A DNA stretch of 64,000 bases, taken from assembly GCA_025655595.1 (NCBI GenBank), contig JAHXIO010000005.1, positions 310,001 through 374,000 of the forward strand, given 5' to 3'. Every line of letters begins with the position of its first letter. Positions within the stretch are counted from its first letter, which is position 1. Below the pieces are notes generated by a model. It was not told where the DNA came from. It ran no database searches and saw only the letters and a list, made by a program, of their open reading frames with translations. This DNA comes from Candidatus Thiodiazotropha sp. (ex Monitilora ramsayi). GTDB lineage: Bacteria; Pseudomonadota; Gammaproteobacteria; Chromatiales; Chromatiaceae. The position numbers and the translations under genes were made by a program. Below, piece by piece: positions 38,114 to 46,885 of the stretch.

Positions 38114-38800
38114 GGCGAAATACCTTTTAGCTTGATAGGGTGGCTGTTGAGAATGGTTAGATAATAAAGCAGCGTATATAAGGTAGCCGAAAAAAGCGCA
38201 GGTTGTTCTTCTTATCGGTTTCAGTCTTGCATGAAGTACACGCTTGAAAGTGGGTATCGATCTCAAAAATAATCGAGTTTTGTCTACTCAATACCATCCT
38301 TTTCTGAAGCAATTCTGTTTTTCTGAACCAAGGGTTAACCCTAAAAAAGGTGGGGTATTGAACCCATAAAAAGTACAGTTTTCTTAAGGTATCCTTTCTG
38401 TGAAGTAAATCACAAAAATACCGGTGAGTGCGTAACGCCCATTTGGCAAGGCGCAGAGAGATGAACCGGTGATAAAACATAATGATGAAGGGTGGGGGAT
38501 TTTGCTGACCATGAGGGGATTCCATTCAGGTATTTGATCAAGGCTCGTAGAACAATGGTGAGGTATGTCCATCTGCTCCGACGACATCTTAATGGTGACT
38601 GTCGGATGAGATAAATACCGGCCGAAACGCTATAGACCTCCATTGAGTTCTTAAACAAGGCAGAGCCTAGACCCGCCTTCTTCACATGATTTTTACTGAT
38701 CTGTACGCCATTGGCGAGATGAGACGGATCTGTCGTGTAAATCTGTTGGCCATAACAATAAAAGCAACTTGGCCTAGTAAATTAAAAAGTGGAGTGGCAT
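38114..38800. other. Long gap between pcm and the cytochrome-porin gene
   Basis: About 690 bases. Open frames on the minus strand (38157-38525 and overlapping ones) look non-coding. The interval holds a perfect CRP-type palindrome near its middle, and a long leader or small RNA for the downstream cytochrome genes is possible. Confidence 0.45.
38399..38414. promoter_or_regulatory. CRP/Vfr-type binding site
   Basis: TGTGAAGTAAATCACA has both TGTGA/TCACA half-sites intact with a six-base spacer, the consensus of CRP-family activators. It lies about 390 bases upstream of the cytochrome-porin start, further than usual for direct activation, so it may control a distal promoter, a small RNA or a long leader. 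Confidence 0.55.
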
Positions 38801-40138
38801 ATGATTGATCGAGAATTCATGACGCGCTTTTCGGTGTTGGGCATGCTGATCTCTCTATTCAGCGTACTGATACCAATGGAAGCACAGGCAGTACCCGCAT
38901 TCGCCAGGCAGACAAGCATGCCCTGTACGGCCTGCCATTTTCAGAACTTTCCCACGTTGAATTCATTCGGACGCGCATTCAGGTCGGGTGGTTATACGCT
39001 CACCGGCGGACAGGGAATGATCGAAGGGGACGATATCTCTCTGCCGTTGATGTTGAATGCCTCCGTTATCACCAAACTTCGTTATGCAAAGACAAACGGA
39101 AACACCAATGAGGGTACCGATTTCGGTGAGATCCAATGGCCCGATGAGGCGGCTTTGCTGATCGGCGGTAAGTTAAGCAAGAATGCCGGTTTCCTCATGG
39201 AGCTGGGACTGCTTGGGGCAACGGAAGGGGATGTGGAAACAGACGTAACGGGAACCGCGGATCTAGGTACCGGAGCGGTCACCGGAACCGGAACAGGATC
39301 CAGTTCGGGTGAGAGCAACTCATTCCTGTCGACCAAGGTCCATTTCAATGTGGGGAAAGCGGGTAACACCCAGTTCAGCGTCATTCCCTTCTCAACCGAC
39401 GGCCTGGGTTCTGCCTATGGTTTTGAGCTCCTGAATACCGGTGCGCAGCGATCTCAAAGACCGATTGAGGATCGCAGGGGATTCAGCGCGGCTCAGACAC
39501 TTGGCTTGGGCAGTGGTGAGGCAACGGGTATCGCACTTGTGGCGTCCAGTCACAACTATTTCATTAACTATACGCCTTGGGTACCCGGATGGGGCGGCAC
39601 TAATATGAATGTCAAACCCTCCGGGCTTGCACACTATTTCCGTGCGGCCTATACCCCGTTCATCGGCAGCTGGGATACCGGCATCGGTGTACAGCTCTGG
39701 TCGGGTGATGCTGAAGTCGCCGACGGCGAAGGCGGAGAGACACGTTTGGTGACAGACGGCTGGATCATCGACGGTCAGCTGCAAGGCAGCGTCGGCAGCA
39801 TGCCTCTGGGTGTCTATGCCAGTTACGGCGAGTGTACTGCCGATCCCGATCATCATCTGGGTGATTGTGATAATGCAGAAGATGCCAAGGCCTTCGGCAT
39901 CCTGGGGCAGCTGGGTCTGGTGCCGAACAAGTTCAATGTCTTTGCCGCATACCGGGCCAAGGATGTAGGTACTGCAACCGAGTCCGATTTTGATTCCTCA
40001 ACTGTTGGAGGCAAGTACCTGCTGTCCCAGAATGTAGTACTTGAGCTTTTCTATGTGAAAGAGAGTGGTTCCGGTGTCGATGCGCGCACAAATGAGCGTG
40101 ACAGCACATGGATGTTGCAGTTATTTGCTGGCTACTAA
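38801..40138 (+). CDS. Cyc2-like outer-membrane cytochrome-porin fusion
   Basis: A 445-residue exported protein. After the signal peptide (residues 1-30) comes a short monoheme domain: VPAFARQTSMPCTACHF with the CxxCH heme site at 42-46, followed by PTLNSFGRAFRSGGYTL. The rest (about 75-445) alternates short amphipathic strands and ends in an aromatic residue (LFAGY), as in outer-membrane beta-barrels. A small N-terminal c-heme plug on a porin is the build of Cyc2, the iron oxidase of Fe(II)-oxidising bacteria, and the FARQT.M.C..CH/LN.FGR.F motif agrees. A Gly/Thr-rich insertion near residues 145-170 may be a surface loop. ATG 38801 is chosen for the GGAG six bases upstream. The electron donor is not known. 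Confidence 0.75.
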   Translation: MIDREFMTRFSVLGMLISLFSVLIPMEAQAVPAFARQTSMPCTACHFQNFPTLNSFGRAFRSGGYTLTGGQGMIEGDDISLPLMLNASVITKLRYAKTNGNTNEGTDFGEIQWPDEAALLIGGKLSKNAGFLMELGLLGATEGDVETDVTGTADLGTGAVTGTGTGSSSGESNSFLSTKVHFNVGKAGNTQFSVIPFSTDGLGSAYGFELLNTGAQRSQRPIEDRRGFSAAQTLGLGSGEATGIALVASSHNYFINYTPWVPGWGGTNMNVKPSGLAHYFRAAYTPFIGSWDTGIGVQLWSGDAEVADGEGGETRLVTDGWIIDGQLQGSVGSMPLGVYASYGECTADPDHHLGDCDNAEDAKAFGILGQLGLVPNKFNVFAAYRAKDVGTATESDFDSSTVGGKYLLSQNVVLELFYVKESGSGVDARTNERDSTWMLQLFAGY

Positions 40139-40225
40139 GATTGCCGGCAAGGCCTACGTAAAATTGACACTGTCACGGACAGCGATCCCGAAGGATCGCA
40201 GTGCGATCGAATTAAAGAGGGTTAT

Positions 40226-40888
40226 ATGATGAAGTCATATGAAAAAAACAGCGTGAAATTTCTTGCCGGTATCTGTCTGCTGGCATTGGTTTCATTCAGC
40301 GTACATGCCGGCAATACCTATGAGGGCTATATGCTCTATAACCAGACCTGTTATCTCTGTCATGGCGACAGCGGGAAAGGGGATGGGCCTTTGGCTGGCA
40401 AAATCGATATCAGCATCACCGATCTGACAGACGACAAATTGGTCAACGAGACTAGTGATCTGAAGCTGTTTCGTCTTATTCAGGGGACGATTAAACATGG
40501 ATCGGGTAACAATATGCCGCAGTGGGGATTGGCGCTGGCCGGACCGCAGATCGAATCCATTATCTCCTATGTCCGTTTTCTGCAACGCTCCAAACACTCA
40601 TTGCCGGGTGATCCGAGAATTGGCGAGCAGGTATACAGAGACAACTGTGTCGCCTGTCACGGCCGCTTGGGCAAAGGAGACGGGATTCTGACTACAGTGA
40701 TGAAAATGAATGCGGCCGATCACACCAGCAGCATGGAGATGAATAAACATCCCAACAGTCAATTGATCGAGATCGTGACTAACGGTACCCCGGGCAAATC
40801 GTTGATGCCAGGCTGGAAGGAGAAGTTGTCGAGTGATGAGATCGAGGGTGTGGTGGCTTATATTCGCCTGCTCTCCACTTACCGATAA
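40226..40888 (+). CDS. Diheme c-type cytochrome (periplasmic, c4-like)
   Basis: A 220-residue exported cytochrome. The signal peptide ends near residue 28 (VSFSVHA). Two class I heme domains follow, with CYLCHGDSGKGDGPL at ~42 and CVACHGRLGKGDG at ~141; candidate Met ligands are NNMPQWG and SLMPGWK. It begins 88 bases after the cytochrome-porin gene, and a strong terminator lies right after it, so the two form one transcription unit. It is the natural periplasmic acceptor for electrons entering through the porin-bound heme; this pairing is inference. Confidence 0.88.
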   Translation: MMKSYEKNSVKFLAGICLLALVSFSVHAGNTYEGYMLYNQTCYLCHGDSGKGDGPLAGKIDISITDLTDDKLVNETSDLKLFRLIQGTIKHGSGNNMPQWGLALAGPQIESIISYVRFLQRSKHSLPGDPRIGEQVYRDNCVACHGRLGKGDGILTTVMKMNAADHTSSMEMNKHPNSQLIEIVTNGTPGKSLMPGWKEKLSSDEIEGVVAYIRLLSTYR

Positions 40889-40922
40889 ACACAAACCGGC
40901 AGATTAATGAGACGGTTTCTTT

Positions 40923-40953
40923 ATCGCCACCATTTTTATGGTGGCGATTTTTT
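40923..40953 (+). terminator. Factor-independent terminator of the cytochrome operon
   Basis: A perfect 11-bp stem (ATCGCCACCAT / ATGGTGGCGAT) with a TTTT loop is followed directly by six T residues on the plus strand. It ends the cytochrome-porin/diheme transcript 35 bases after the stop codon. Confidence 0.9.
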
Positions 40954-41057
40954 ATATGGAAATATTTTGAGGATTACATTTATCCGGCCAGGATCTTTAG
41001 TCTGAATCAATGATCGGTATGGGGGAAGTGCCCACACACGCACATTGTCACGATCGC

Positions 41058-41618
41058 TTAAATGGCGTTCAGGATTTTACGGCGGATTGTTTGAAACTCT
41101 TCCGGGGTGATCAGGCCCTCGTCTTTCAGTTGATTTAACTCGATCAGACGATTTTTCACGCTTTTTTCACGCATGAGCTTGGTGGAGCCTTCATTGGTGA
41201 CTTGAGGGGAGACGGGTTCGCTCCGTACCTCATTTGTCGTAGGGGATTGGGCAGCCTGTACTGCCTCAGTCCTGGATGGGGTTTGTGAGTCGCCACACTC
41301 CAGCTCGGCATCGATGTTTTTGATCAGTTCACGGTAACCGATACGTCGACTGTAGTCCGTACACCCCGCCTTCCTGATCGAGACGACACCATATTGAGAC
41401 TGTTTGTCAGGGTCGTAGGTGTTGGGGTAGATCGTGGTTTGATCGATCTGCAAAGGGGTCTCACCGATTTTCTTATCCATGATAAAGACAGAAGCGCCAC
41501 TCGGGACGGAATTAACGGATAGGGTTTCGTCACCGGACATCGATGCGATACCCGTACAGCCGGTTACCAGTATCTGGCAGGTGACCAGTGTGGTGGTCAG
41601 CGCGAGTTTTGTTTTCAT
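41058..41618 (-). CDS. Lipoprotein with PEGA-like and SHOCT domains
   Basis: A 186-residue lipoprotein (lipobox LVTGC). A PEGA-like beta domain (SVPSGASVFIMDKKIGETPL) follows the anchor, then a low-complexity Pro/Thr/Ser linker, and a C-terminal SHOCT helix pair (LIELNQLKDEGLITPEEFQTIRRKILN). SHOCT motifs are short oligomerisation or anchoring elements found in many unrelated proteins. It resembles outer-membrane-linked lipoproteins but has no assigned role. Monocistronic, convergent with the cytochrome genes. Confidence 0.75.
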   Translation of the reverse strand: MKTKLALTTTLVTCQILVTGCTGIASMSGDETLSVNSVPSGASVFIMDKKIGETPLQIDQTTIYPNTYDPDKQSQYGVVSIRKAGCTDYSRRIGYRELIKNIDAELECGDSQTPSRTEAVQAAQSPTTNEVRSEPVSPQVTNEGSTKLMREKSVKNRLIELNQLKDEGLITPEEFQTIRRKILNAI

Positions 41619-42114
41619 ATCGGCAGCCTTCTTATTAGTTGGTGAACCCCTACATCTTCATTAATAAGGTAACACCCCCAAAACTTGCAGGCCAATCGGC
41701 TGACTGGAGATTGAAACTGGATGGGCGCATTCGCGTCCCGGTTGAGAGTTTTCAATTAATTGGCCAGGGTCGCTGCCTGATTCATATCGGGCGCTTCCAA
41801 TCCGGTCTGTCCATTCCCCCGTCGTTTCAATTGTCGCAATACGGTGGAAGCTTAAGGCGCGTTAAGAGCCTCAGCCTGGAAATTTAGGTCGCCAACTGCC
41901 GCTTACTCATTGATTGTAGGTGGATTTCTCAGGTGAAAATAGAGGAATGGGAGGATTGTGACGTGGAGCGGATTAATACTACGTTAATTAAAAAATGGGA
42001 AATAGTTCCCAAATTTTAATTGCTGGCCCTGTTATTCTTCCTGTGAAGATGCCGTAAGTATGGGCAATAACGATTAATTTTTACTTAGCGTAAGCGTCAA
42101 TCCGGAGAGAGATA
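41619..42114. other. Intergenic region between lipoprotein and secreted-protein genes
   Basis: About 500 bases between divergent genes. An open frame at 41639-41887 lacks a ribosome site and any recognisable domain. No hairpin or operator was identified. Confidence 0.4.
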
Positions 42115-42561
42115 ATGACTCATTCAACCTTTATTCGTGCACTCAGCACAATTCTGCTGGTTTTCGGCTTCGGTCAGAGTGTCAGCGCCGATACCACCCC
42201 TGACGGATTAAATCAGGATAGCCTGGTGATCGTGACACAGATCATCGGCGTTGATGAGCAGGGTCGTTCACAGACCCTGTATAATGGTGAGAGCGGACGC
42301 ATTTACCGACTGGATAATATCGATCAGGCGGTACATGACCTGAACGGCAAGGCGATCCGTGGAAAAGGTACTTATCGTCAGCTGCACGCGGTTCTGTCCG
42401 ATACCGCCTATGTGATGGACCGGAACAACACGCCGCATCCTGCCAAACTCTCGGATGCCGGTATCGAACGTAAGATTGAGCTATCCGTGGATAACGTGCG
42501 GGTGACTAAAGATCGCGTGATTGCCATCTATACAACCAACTGCCAGACAGCCAGCCTTTGA
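42115..42561 (+). CDS. Small exported protein of unknown function
   Basis: A 148-residue protein with a clear signal peptide (STILLVFGFGQSVSADT). The mature part is mostly predicted beta (SLVIVTQIIGVDEQGRSQTLYNG, IELSVDNVRVTKDRVIAIYTTN) with one cysteine near the end. I do not recognise the family. GGAGAGAG before the ATG is a good ribosome site and composition is like the neighbours, so it is probably real. A hairpin follows the stop. Confidence 0.7.
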   Translation: MTHSTFIRALSTILLVFGFGQSVSADTTPDGLNQDSLVIVTQIIGVDEQGRSQTLYNGESGRIYRLDNIDQAVHDLNGKAIRGKGTYRQLHAVLSDTAYVMDRNNTPHPAKLSDAGIERKIELSVDNVRVTKDRVIAIYTTNCQTASL

Positions 42562-42571
42562 CCCGCCTTCA

Positions 42572-42608
42572 CTGGATCTGTGGGAGATCTTTCATCCCGC
42601 AGATCCAG
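42572..42608 (+). terminator. Hairpin after the small exported protein
   Basis: A 14-bp stem (CTGGATCTGTGGGA / TCCCGCAGATCCAG, one T-G pair) with a nine-base loop lies 11 bases after the stop. No T-run follows, so termination is probable but not certain. Confidence 0.5.
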
Positions 42609-42771
42609 CTTCAGTTGAAAAGCTATAGGGCTAAATAGCCTCATAGCCCCGCCTTTGCACAAGTTACGCTTGTATTCAGCCGGAACCCTACCGGGTGACT
42701 GACTCAAACATCGACATAATTCTGCTTCGTCGCATTGAGAGCAGTACGGGCTTGGAGATGATCGAGGGAAT

Positions 42772-42848
42772 TGGCGCGCCCGACAGGATTTGAACCTGTG
42801 ACCCCCGCCTTCGGAGGGCGGTACTCTATCCAGCTGAGCTACGGGCGC
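42772..42848 (-). tRNA. tRNA-Arg (anticodon CCG)
   Basis: The minus strand folds as a complete 77-base tRNA with encoded CCA. The acceptor stem is GCGCCCG/CGGGCGC, the D arm GCTCAGCTGGATAGAG, the anticodon stem CCGCC/GGCGG around the loop CTCCGAA (anticodon CCG, reading CGG), and the T arm ACAGGTTCAAATCCTGT. All four stems pair. Confidence 0.97.
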
Positions 42849-42990
42849 AGAGAGGGAGGGCGTAGTTTAGCGGGAGCGATTGACGCCGTCCAACCCTGTT
42901 CGCTCTTTTCAACGCCTGCGGGTATAATCGCCGCATTTTGCACAGTTGCCCAGTGCCCATGGGCCGATTTGTTATTGAAAACGGAGGAAG

Positions 42991-43530
42991 ATGCCCGTGA
43001 AGATCAACGCATTATCCAAGCTCGGAACCCTCTCCCTGCTAGGCGGCGCAATCGTACTGATGAGCAGTCAGCTGGCTGCCGAAGAGCGACCGGAAGTCCT
43101 GGAGAGAATCGCACCCATCGGTAAGGTGGCTGTGGAAGGGAAGGCTGCACCTGCTGCGGCGCCTGAGGCGGCCAAGGCCGAAGAGGCAGCTGCCGCTCCT
43201 GCTGCGCCCGCTGAAGAGCAGATGGCTGCTGCACCTGCAGCCGCGCCTGCCGAAGCACCTGCTGCGGCCGCCCCGGCCGGTGGCGATCAGCTGGCATTGG
43301 CCACCACCTCAGGCTGCATGGCCTGCCATCAGGTGGGGACCAAGGTCGTTGGACCGGCATACACGGAGGTGGCAAGCAAGTACAAGGGTGATGCGGCCGC
43401 TCTGGATATGCTGGTTGCGAAGGTCAAAAACGGTGGCGTGGGAACCTGGGGCCAGGTGCCGATGCCGCCCAACCTGCATATCTCCGAAGACAACATCCGC
43501 GCCATCGTGGAGTGGATACTCTCTATGTGA
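42991..43530 (+). CDS. Monoheme cytochrome c with long Ala/Pro-rich tether
   Basis: A 179-residue exported or membrane-tethered cytochrome. The N-terminus has a signal/anchor ([17 protein letters not shown]), then a disordered Ala/Pro/Glu-rich linker (residues ~50-98), then a class I heme domain with CMACH at 109-113, KVVGPAY and the Met ligand in WGQVPMPPN (about 158). The domain is closest to the c5/c551 type, used as soluble electron carriers to oxidases or reductases. The flexible linker would let the heme reach partners from the membrane. GGAGG ahead of the ATG is strong. Confidence 0.88.
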   Translation: MPVKINALSKLGTLSLLGGAIVLMSSQLAAEERPEVLERIAPIGKVAVEGKAAPAAAPEAAKAEEAAAAPAAPAEEQMAAAPAAAPAEAPAAAAPAGGDQLALATTSGCMACHQVGTKVVGPAYTEVASKYKGDAAALDMLVAKVKNGGVGTWGQVPMPPNLHISEDNIRAIVEWILSM

Positions 43531-43553
43531 GCTGAAAGGCCGTCCGGTCAAGC

Positions 43554-43637
43554 GTAGGGTGCGGCTTTGCCGCACCTTTGCGCGATTTCATTTCAATCAT
43601 TTGACCCGGATTGGTGCGGCAGGGCCGCACCCTGCGC
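43554..43637. repeat. Paired inverted hairpin repeat (REPIN-like), copy 1
   Basis: Two copies of a GTAGGGTGCGGC-NNN-GCCGCACC hairpin face each other across about 30 bases. Each copy is itself palindromic (GGTGCGGC / GCCGCACC). A similar pair lies at 45887-45966, on the other side of the rep gene. Confidence 0.7.
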
Positions 43638-43734
43638 TAGCCCCGTCAGATCAGGGTTAGCGGTCAGTGACGGTTGTGGCAATAAACGGGCATTTGGGTG
43701 AATCAGCGCCTGGTTGCGAACCGCTGACCCGGTG

Positions 43735-45765
43735 TTATTTCTCACTCGACAGCAACGATTTCAGATTGGCCAGATGGGCCGTTCCTCTCTCCTGTTTCTC
43801 CTCCGCGGACAATTTACTCTGCCGTCCTTCCCAGCGCATATCCTCTTCGGGTAGCTCCTGCAGGAAACGGCTCGGTTCGCAGGGGACCATCTCGCCGAAA
43901 CGCTTGCGCTTGGCCGCATAGGTCAGGGTCAGGCCCTGCTGGGCCCGGGTAATGCCCACATAGGCCAGGCGCCGCTCCTCCTCGATATTATCTTCCTCGA
44001 TACTACTGCGGTGGGGCAGCAGCTCCTCCTCCATGCCGACCAGGAAGACATGGGGAAACTCCAGCCCTTTGGCGGCGTGCAGTGTCATCAGGTGGACCTG
44101 GTCCTGTTCCGTCTCCTCATTTTGCCGCTCCAGCAGATCCATGAGGGTCAGGTGATTGACCATCTCCGCCAGGGTCTTTTCCTGCAGTTCTCCTTTTTGC
44201 AGCGCATTGAGCCAATCGAGCAGATCGGTGACGTTTTCCATGCGGCTGTCCGCGACCGCCTCGCTGCTGGCGTTCTCGCCCAGCCAGTCACGATAGTGGA
44301 TCTCATCCACCAGTTTCCTGACCGCCAGCGCCGGCTCACTCTCGGCTTCACGGCTGTAGTGGTGAATCAGTTGAGAGAAGGCATGCAGCCGTTTTTGTGC
44401 ACGGGTGTTGATTTGTGATTGAAAGCCGAGCTCTTCACTGGCGGCCAGCAGGGGGATCCCTCTCTGCTGGGCATAGTGGCCGAGTTTTTCCAGCGTACCA
44501 GGACCTATCTCACGCCGGGGTGTGTTGACGATGCGCAGAAAGGCGCTGTCGTCGTCCGGGTTGGCCAACAGGCGCAGATAGGCCATCACATCCTTGACTT
44601 CGGTGCGGGAGAAAAACGAGGTGCCACCGCTGAGAAAGTAGGGGATGTTGTGGGTCCTCAACGCCTTCTCAAAGATCCTCGCCTGGTGGTTACCCCGGTA
44701 GAGTATGGCGATGTCGCTGTGACTGACCTTGCCGGTGAACTTCAGGTGAATGATTTCCGAAACCACCTTTTCCGCCTCATGCTCCTCGTTGCGGCAGGCC
44801 AGTACCCGAATCTCCGCGCCCGGGCCCAGTTCGCTCCAGAGACGCTTTTCGAAGACATGCGGATTGTTGCCGATCAGCTGATTGGCCGCTTTCAGGATGC
44901 GTCGACTGGAACGGTAGTTCTGCTCCATTTTGACGATGTGTAAGCGCGCAAAGTCCTCTTTCAGGCGCGCCAGATTCTCCGGTCGGGCGCCACGCCAGGC
45001 ATAGATCGACTGGTCGTCGTCACCCACCACGGTAAAGGCGGCGCGCACGCCGACCAGGTGTTTGACCAGTTCGTATTGGGCCTGGTTGGTGTCCTGGTAC
45101 TCGTCCACCAGCAGGTAGCGGATCCGGTTCTGCCATCGCTCCAGCGCATCAGGGTATTCTCTTAATAGATTGACCGGCAGCAGGATCAGGTCGTCGAAAT
45201 CGACTGCGTTGTAGGCCTTGAGACTCCGCTGATAGGCGGCGTAGAGTCGGGCGACGTGGAGCTGCAGATCGTTCTCTGCCGATTGCATGGCCCGCTCAGG
45301 GGTGATCAGATCGTTCTTCCAGTCGGAGATCTGCCACTGAGCGGCATTGACCACCGACTCGTCACCACTGTTCTGCTTGCGCAGCAGATCCTTGAGTAGA
45401 GCGGCGGCGTCCTGCTGGTCGAAGATGGAGAAACCGGGTTTATAGCCCAGCAGTTTCAACTCCCGCCGCAGTATGTTGAGCCCCAGGTTGTGAAAGGTGG
45501 AGATGTTGGGATTTTCGCCGTTTTTCTTACCCAGGCTGGCGGAAACGCGAGCCTGCATCTCCCTCGCCGCCTTATTGGTGAAGGTGACCGCCGTAATCTG
45601 ATACGGGGCGATATCGCACTGTTTGATCAGATAGCCGATCTTGGCGGTGATGACCCGGGTCTTGCCGCTGCCCGCACCGGCCAGCACCAGCAGGGGGCCG
45701 TCGATATGGTGCACCGCTTCGCGCTGACGCGGGTTGAGATCGGACATTGGGGTTTGTGATTCCAT
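43735..45765 (-). CDS. rep: ATP-dependent DNA helicase Rep
   Basis: A 676-residue superfamily 1A 3'-5' helicase, the Rep length (E. coli about 673). It helps replication forks pass protein blocks. Walker A is VLAGAGSGKTRVIT; motif Ia TNKAAREM; motif II VDEYQDTN; motif III VVGDDDQSIYAWRGA; motif IV LEQNYRSS-like (MEQNYRSSRRIL); motif VI AYVGITRAQ. The sequence SWKNDLITPE-like (DWKNDLITPE) and FLRIVNTPRREIG follow Rep rather than UvrD. The start could be 45765 or the Met at 45747, which aligns better with the family start. It is monocistronic and flanked on both sides by hairpin repeats. Confidence 0.95.
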   Translation of the reverse strand: MESQTPMSDLNPRQREAVHHIDGPLLVLAGAGSGKTRVITAKIGYLIKQCDIAPYQITAVTFTNKAAREMQARVSASLGKKNGENPNISTFHNLGLNILRRELKLLGYKPGFSIFDQQDAAALLKDLLRKQNSGDESVVNAAQWQISDWKNDLITPERAMQSAENDLQLHVARLYAAYQRSLKAYNAVDFDDLILLPVNLLREYPDALERWQNRIRYLLVDEYQDTNQAQYELVKHLVGVRAAFTVVGDDDQSIYAWRGARPENLARLKEDFARLHIVKMEQNYRSSRRILKAANQLIGNNPHVFEKRLWSELGPGAEIRVLACRNEEHEAEKVVSEIIHLKFTGKVSHSDIAILYRGNHQARIFEKALRTHNIPYFLSGGTSFFSRTEVKDVMAYLRLLANPDDDSAFLRIVNTPRREIGPGTLEKLGHYAQQRGIPLLAASEELGFQSQINTRAQKRLHAFSQLIHHYSREAESEPALAVRKLVDEIHYRDWLGENASSEAVADSRMENVTDLLDWLNALQKGELQEKTLAEMVNHLTLMDLLERQNEETEQDQVHLMTLHAAKGLEFPHVFLVGMEEELLPHRSSIEEDNIEEERRLAYVGITRAQQGLTLTYAAKRKRFGEMVPCEPSRFLQELPEEDMRWEGRQSKLSAEEKQERGTAHLANLKSLLSSEK

Positions 45766-45886
45766 GGCGGGTGAAGGTGCCGAAGGTTACGCAGTGACGG
45801 CGTCTAATTCAACTGTCCGGATGGGGTGTTGTGACTTGGGTGTCCGGCGTAATTCAGCAGAATGTGCATGGGTGGCAGATTGTTCT

Positions 45887-45966
45887 GGTGCGGCAGGCCG
45901 CACCCGACCTGCTGGGATAAAGACAGGGATGTGAGTGATGTGTGTAGGATGCGGCCCTGCCGCACC
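45887..45966. repeat. Paired inverted hairpin repeat (REPIN-like), copy 2
   Basis: GGTGCGGC-AG-GCCGCACC at 45887-45904 faces GTAGGATGCGGC-CCT-GCCGCACC at 45944-45966, the same element as at 43554-43637. Together the two pairs bracket rep. The rest of the 365-base gap (45766-46130) shows no gene. Confidence 0.7.
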
Positions 45967-46130
45967 AAATACCCGCTAGATACAGGGGCGCATTTCCCAG
46001 CATGCCCTCATCTGATGAGAAAACCGGGCCAGCTTGCTATGATGCAGTTCCTGCTGTTATCAGCCCCCCATGCTGGGTTGCCGGGTTAATAGAGGCGGGC
46101 AGTCGAAAAACGAGAAAGAGTAGAGACCCG

Positions 46131-46853
46131 ATGGCACTTACCAAAGACAGGCGACACCAGCCCAGAGGGGGAAAGGACAAACATCTGACCCGTGAATCCT
46201 GGCGTGTTTTCCAGATTATGGCGGAGTTCGTCGAAGGGTTCGAACAGCTGTCCCAGATCAGTCCCTCAGTGAGTTTTTTCGGCTCCGCCCGCACCCCACG
46301 TGAACATCCCTACTACGCTCTGGCGGAAGAGATTGCCCGCCTGCTCTCCGATAGTGGTTTCTCTGTCGTCAGTGGCGGCGGTCCGGGTATCATGGAGGCC
46401 GCCAACAAGGGGGCCTTTGAAGGCAAGTCGACCAGTATCGGCCTGAACATCCAGCTGCCTATGGAGCAGTCAGGCAACCATTATCAGGATATCTCTCTTA
46501 ACTTCCGCCACTTCTTTGCCCGCAAGGTGATGTTTGTGAAACACGCCTCCGCCTATGTGGTGCTGCCCGGCGGTTTCGGTACGCTGGATGAGCTGGCTGA
46601 GATATTGACGCTTGTGCAGACAGGCAAGACCCGCAAGATTCCAATCGTCCTTGTGGGTAGCGACTTCTGGCAGGGTTTGCTGGACTGGTTCCGGAACAGC
46701 CTCTGCCCGGCGGGTACCATCGATGCGGAGGATCTCGATCTGGTGCAGGTCTGTAACCAGCCCCGTGAGGTGGTCGATGCCATCTTCGCTCACTACGAGA
46801 GCCGACGTTTCGAACCCTCGCCGGCCGAGCAGGAGATCCTGCTGGAACTTTAA
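46131..46853 (+). CDS. LOG family protein (TIGR00730 Rossmann-fold phosphoribohydrolase)
   Basis: A 240-residue LOG-family protein; several members remove ribose-5-phosphate from nucleoside monophosphates such as cytokinin ribotides or AMP. Motifs are GGGPGIMEAANKGAFEG and LPGGFGTLDELAEILTL, which hold the catalytic Arg/Glu region and the phosphate-binding PGGxGTxxE. ATG 46131 is chosen because the upstream frame (to 46002) has no family match and lies within the repeat-bearing gap. It is probably the first gene of a run reaching the phosphatidyltransferase. Confidence 0.9.
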   Translation: MALTKDRRHQPRGGKDKHLTRESWRVFQIMAEFVEGFEQLSQISPSVSFFGSARTPREHPYYALAEEIARLLSDSGFSVVSGGGPGIMEAANKGAFEGKSTSIGLNIQLPMEQSGNHYQDISLNFRHFFARKVMFVKHASAYVVLPGGFGTLDELAEILTLVQTGKTRKIPIVLVGSDFWQGLLDWFRNSLCPAGTIDAEDLDLVQVCNQPREVVDAIFAHYESRRFEPSPAEQEILLEL

Positions 46854-46885
46854 TCCATCCCGCTATCCGCTGGAGACTGAGAGAG

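Noticed and set aside
38157-38525. 122-codon open frame in the gap before the cytochrome-porin
   Set aside because: No ribosome site, rich in Phe/Arg/Leu as expected from AT-rich non-coding DNA, and it overlaps the CRP palindrome.
41639-41887. 82-codon open frame upstream of the small exported protein
   Set aside because: No ribosome site and no recognised domain; it sits where divergent promoters are expected.
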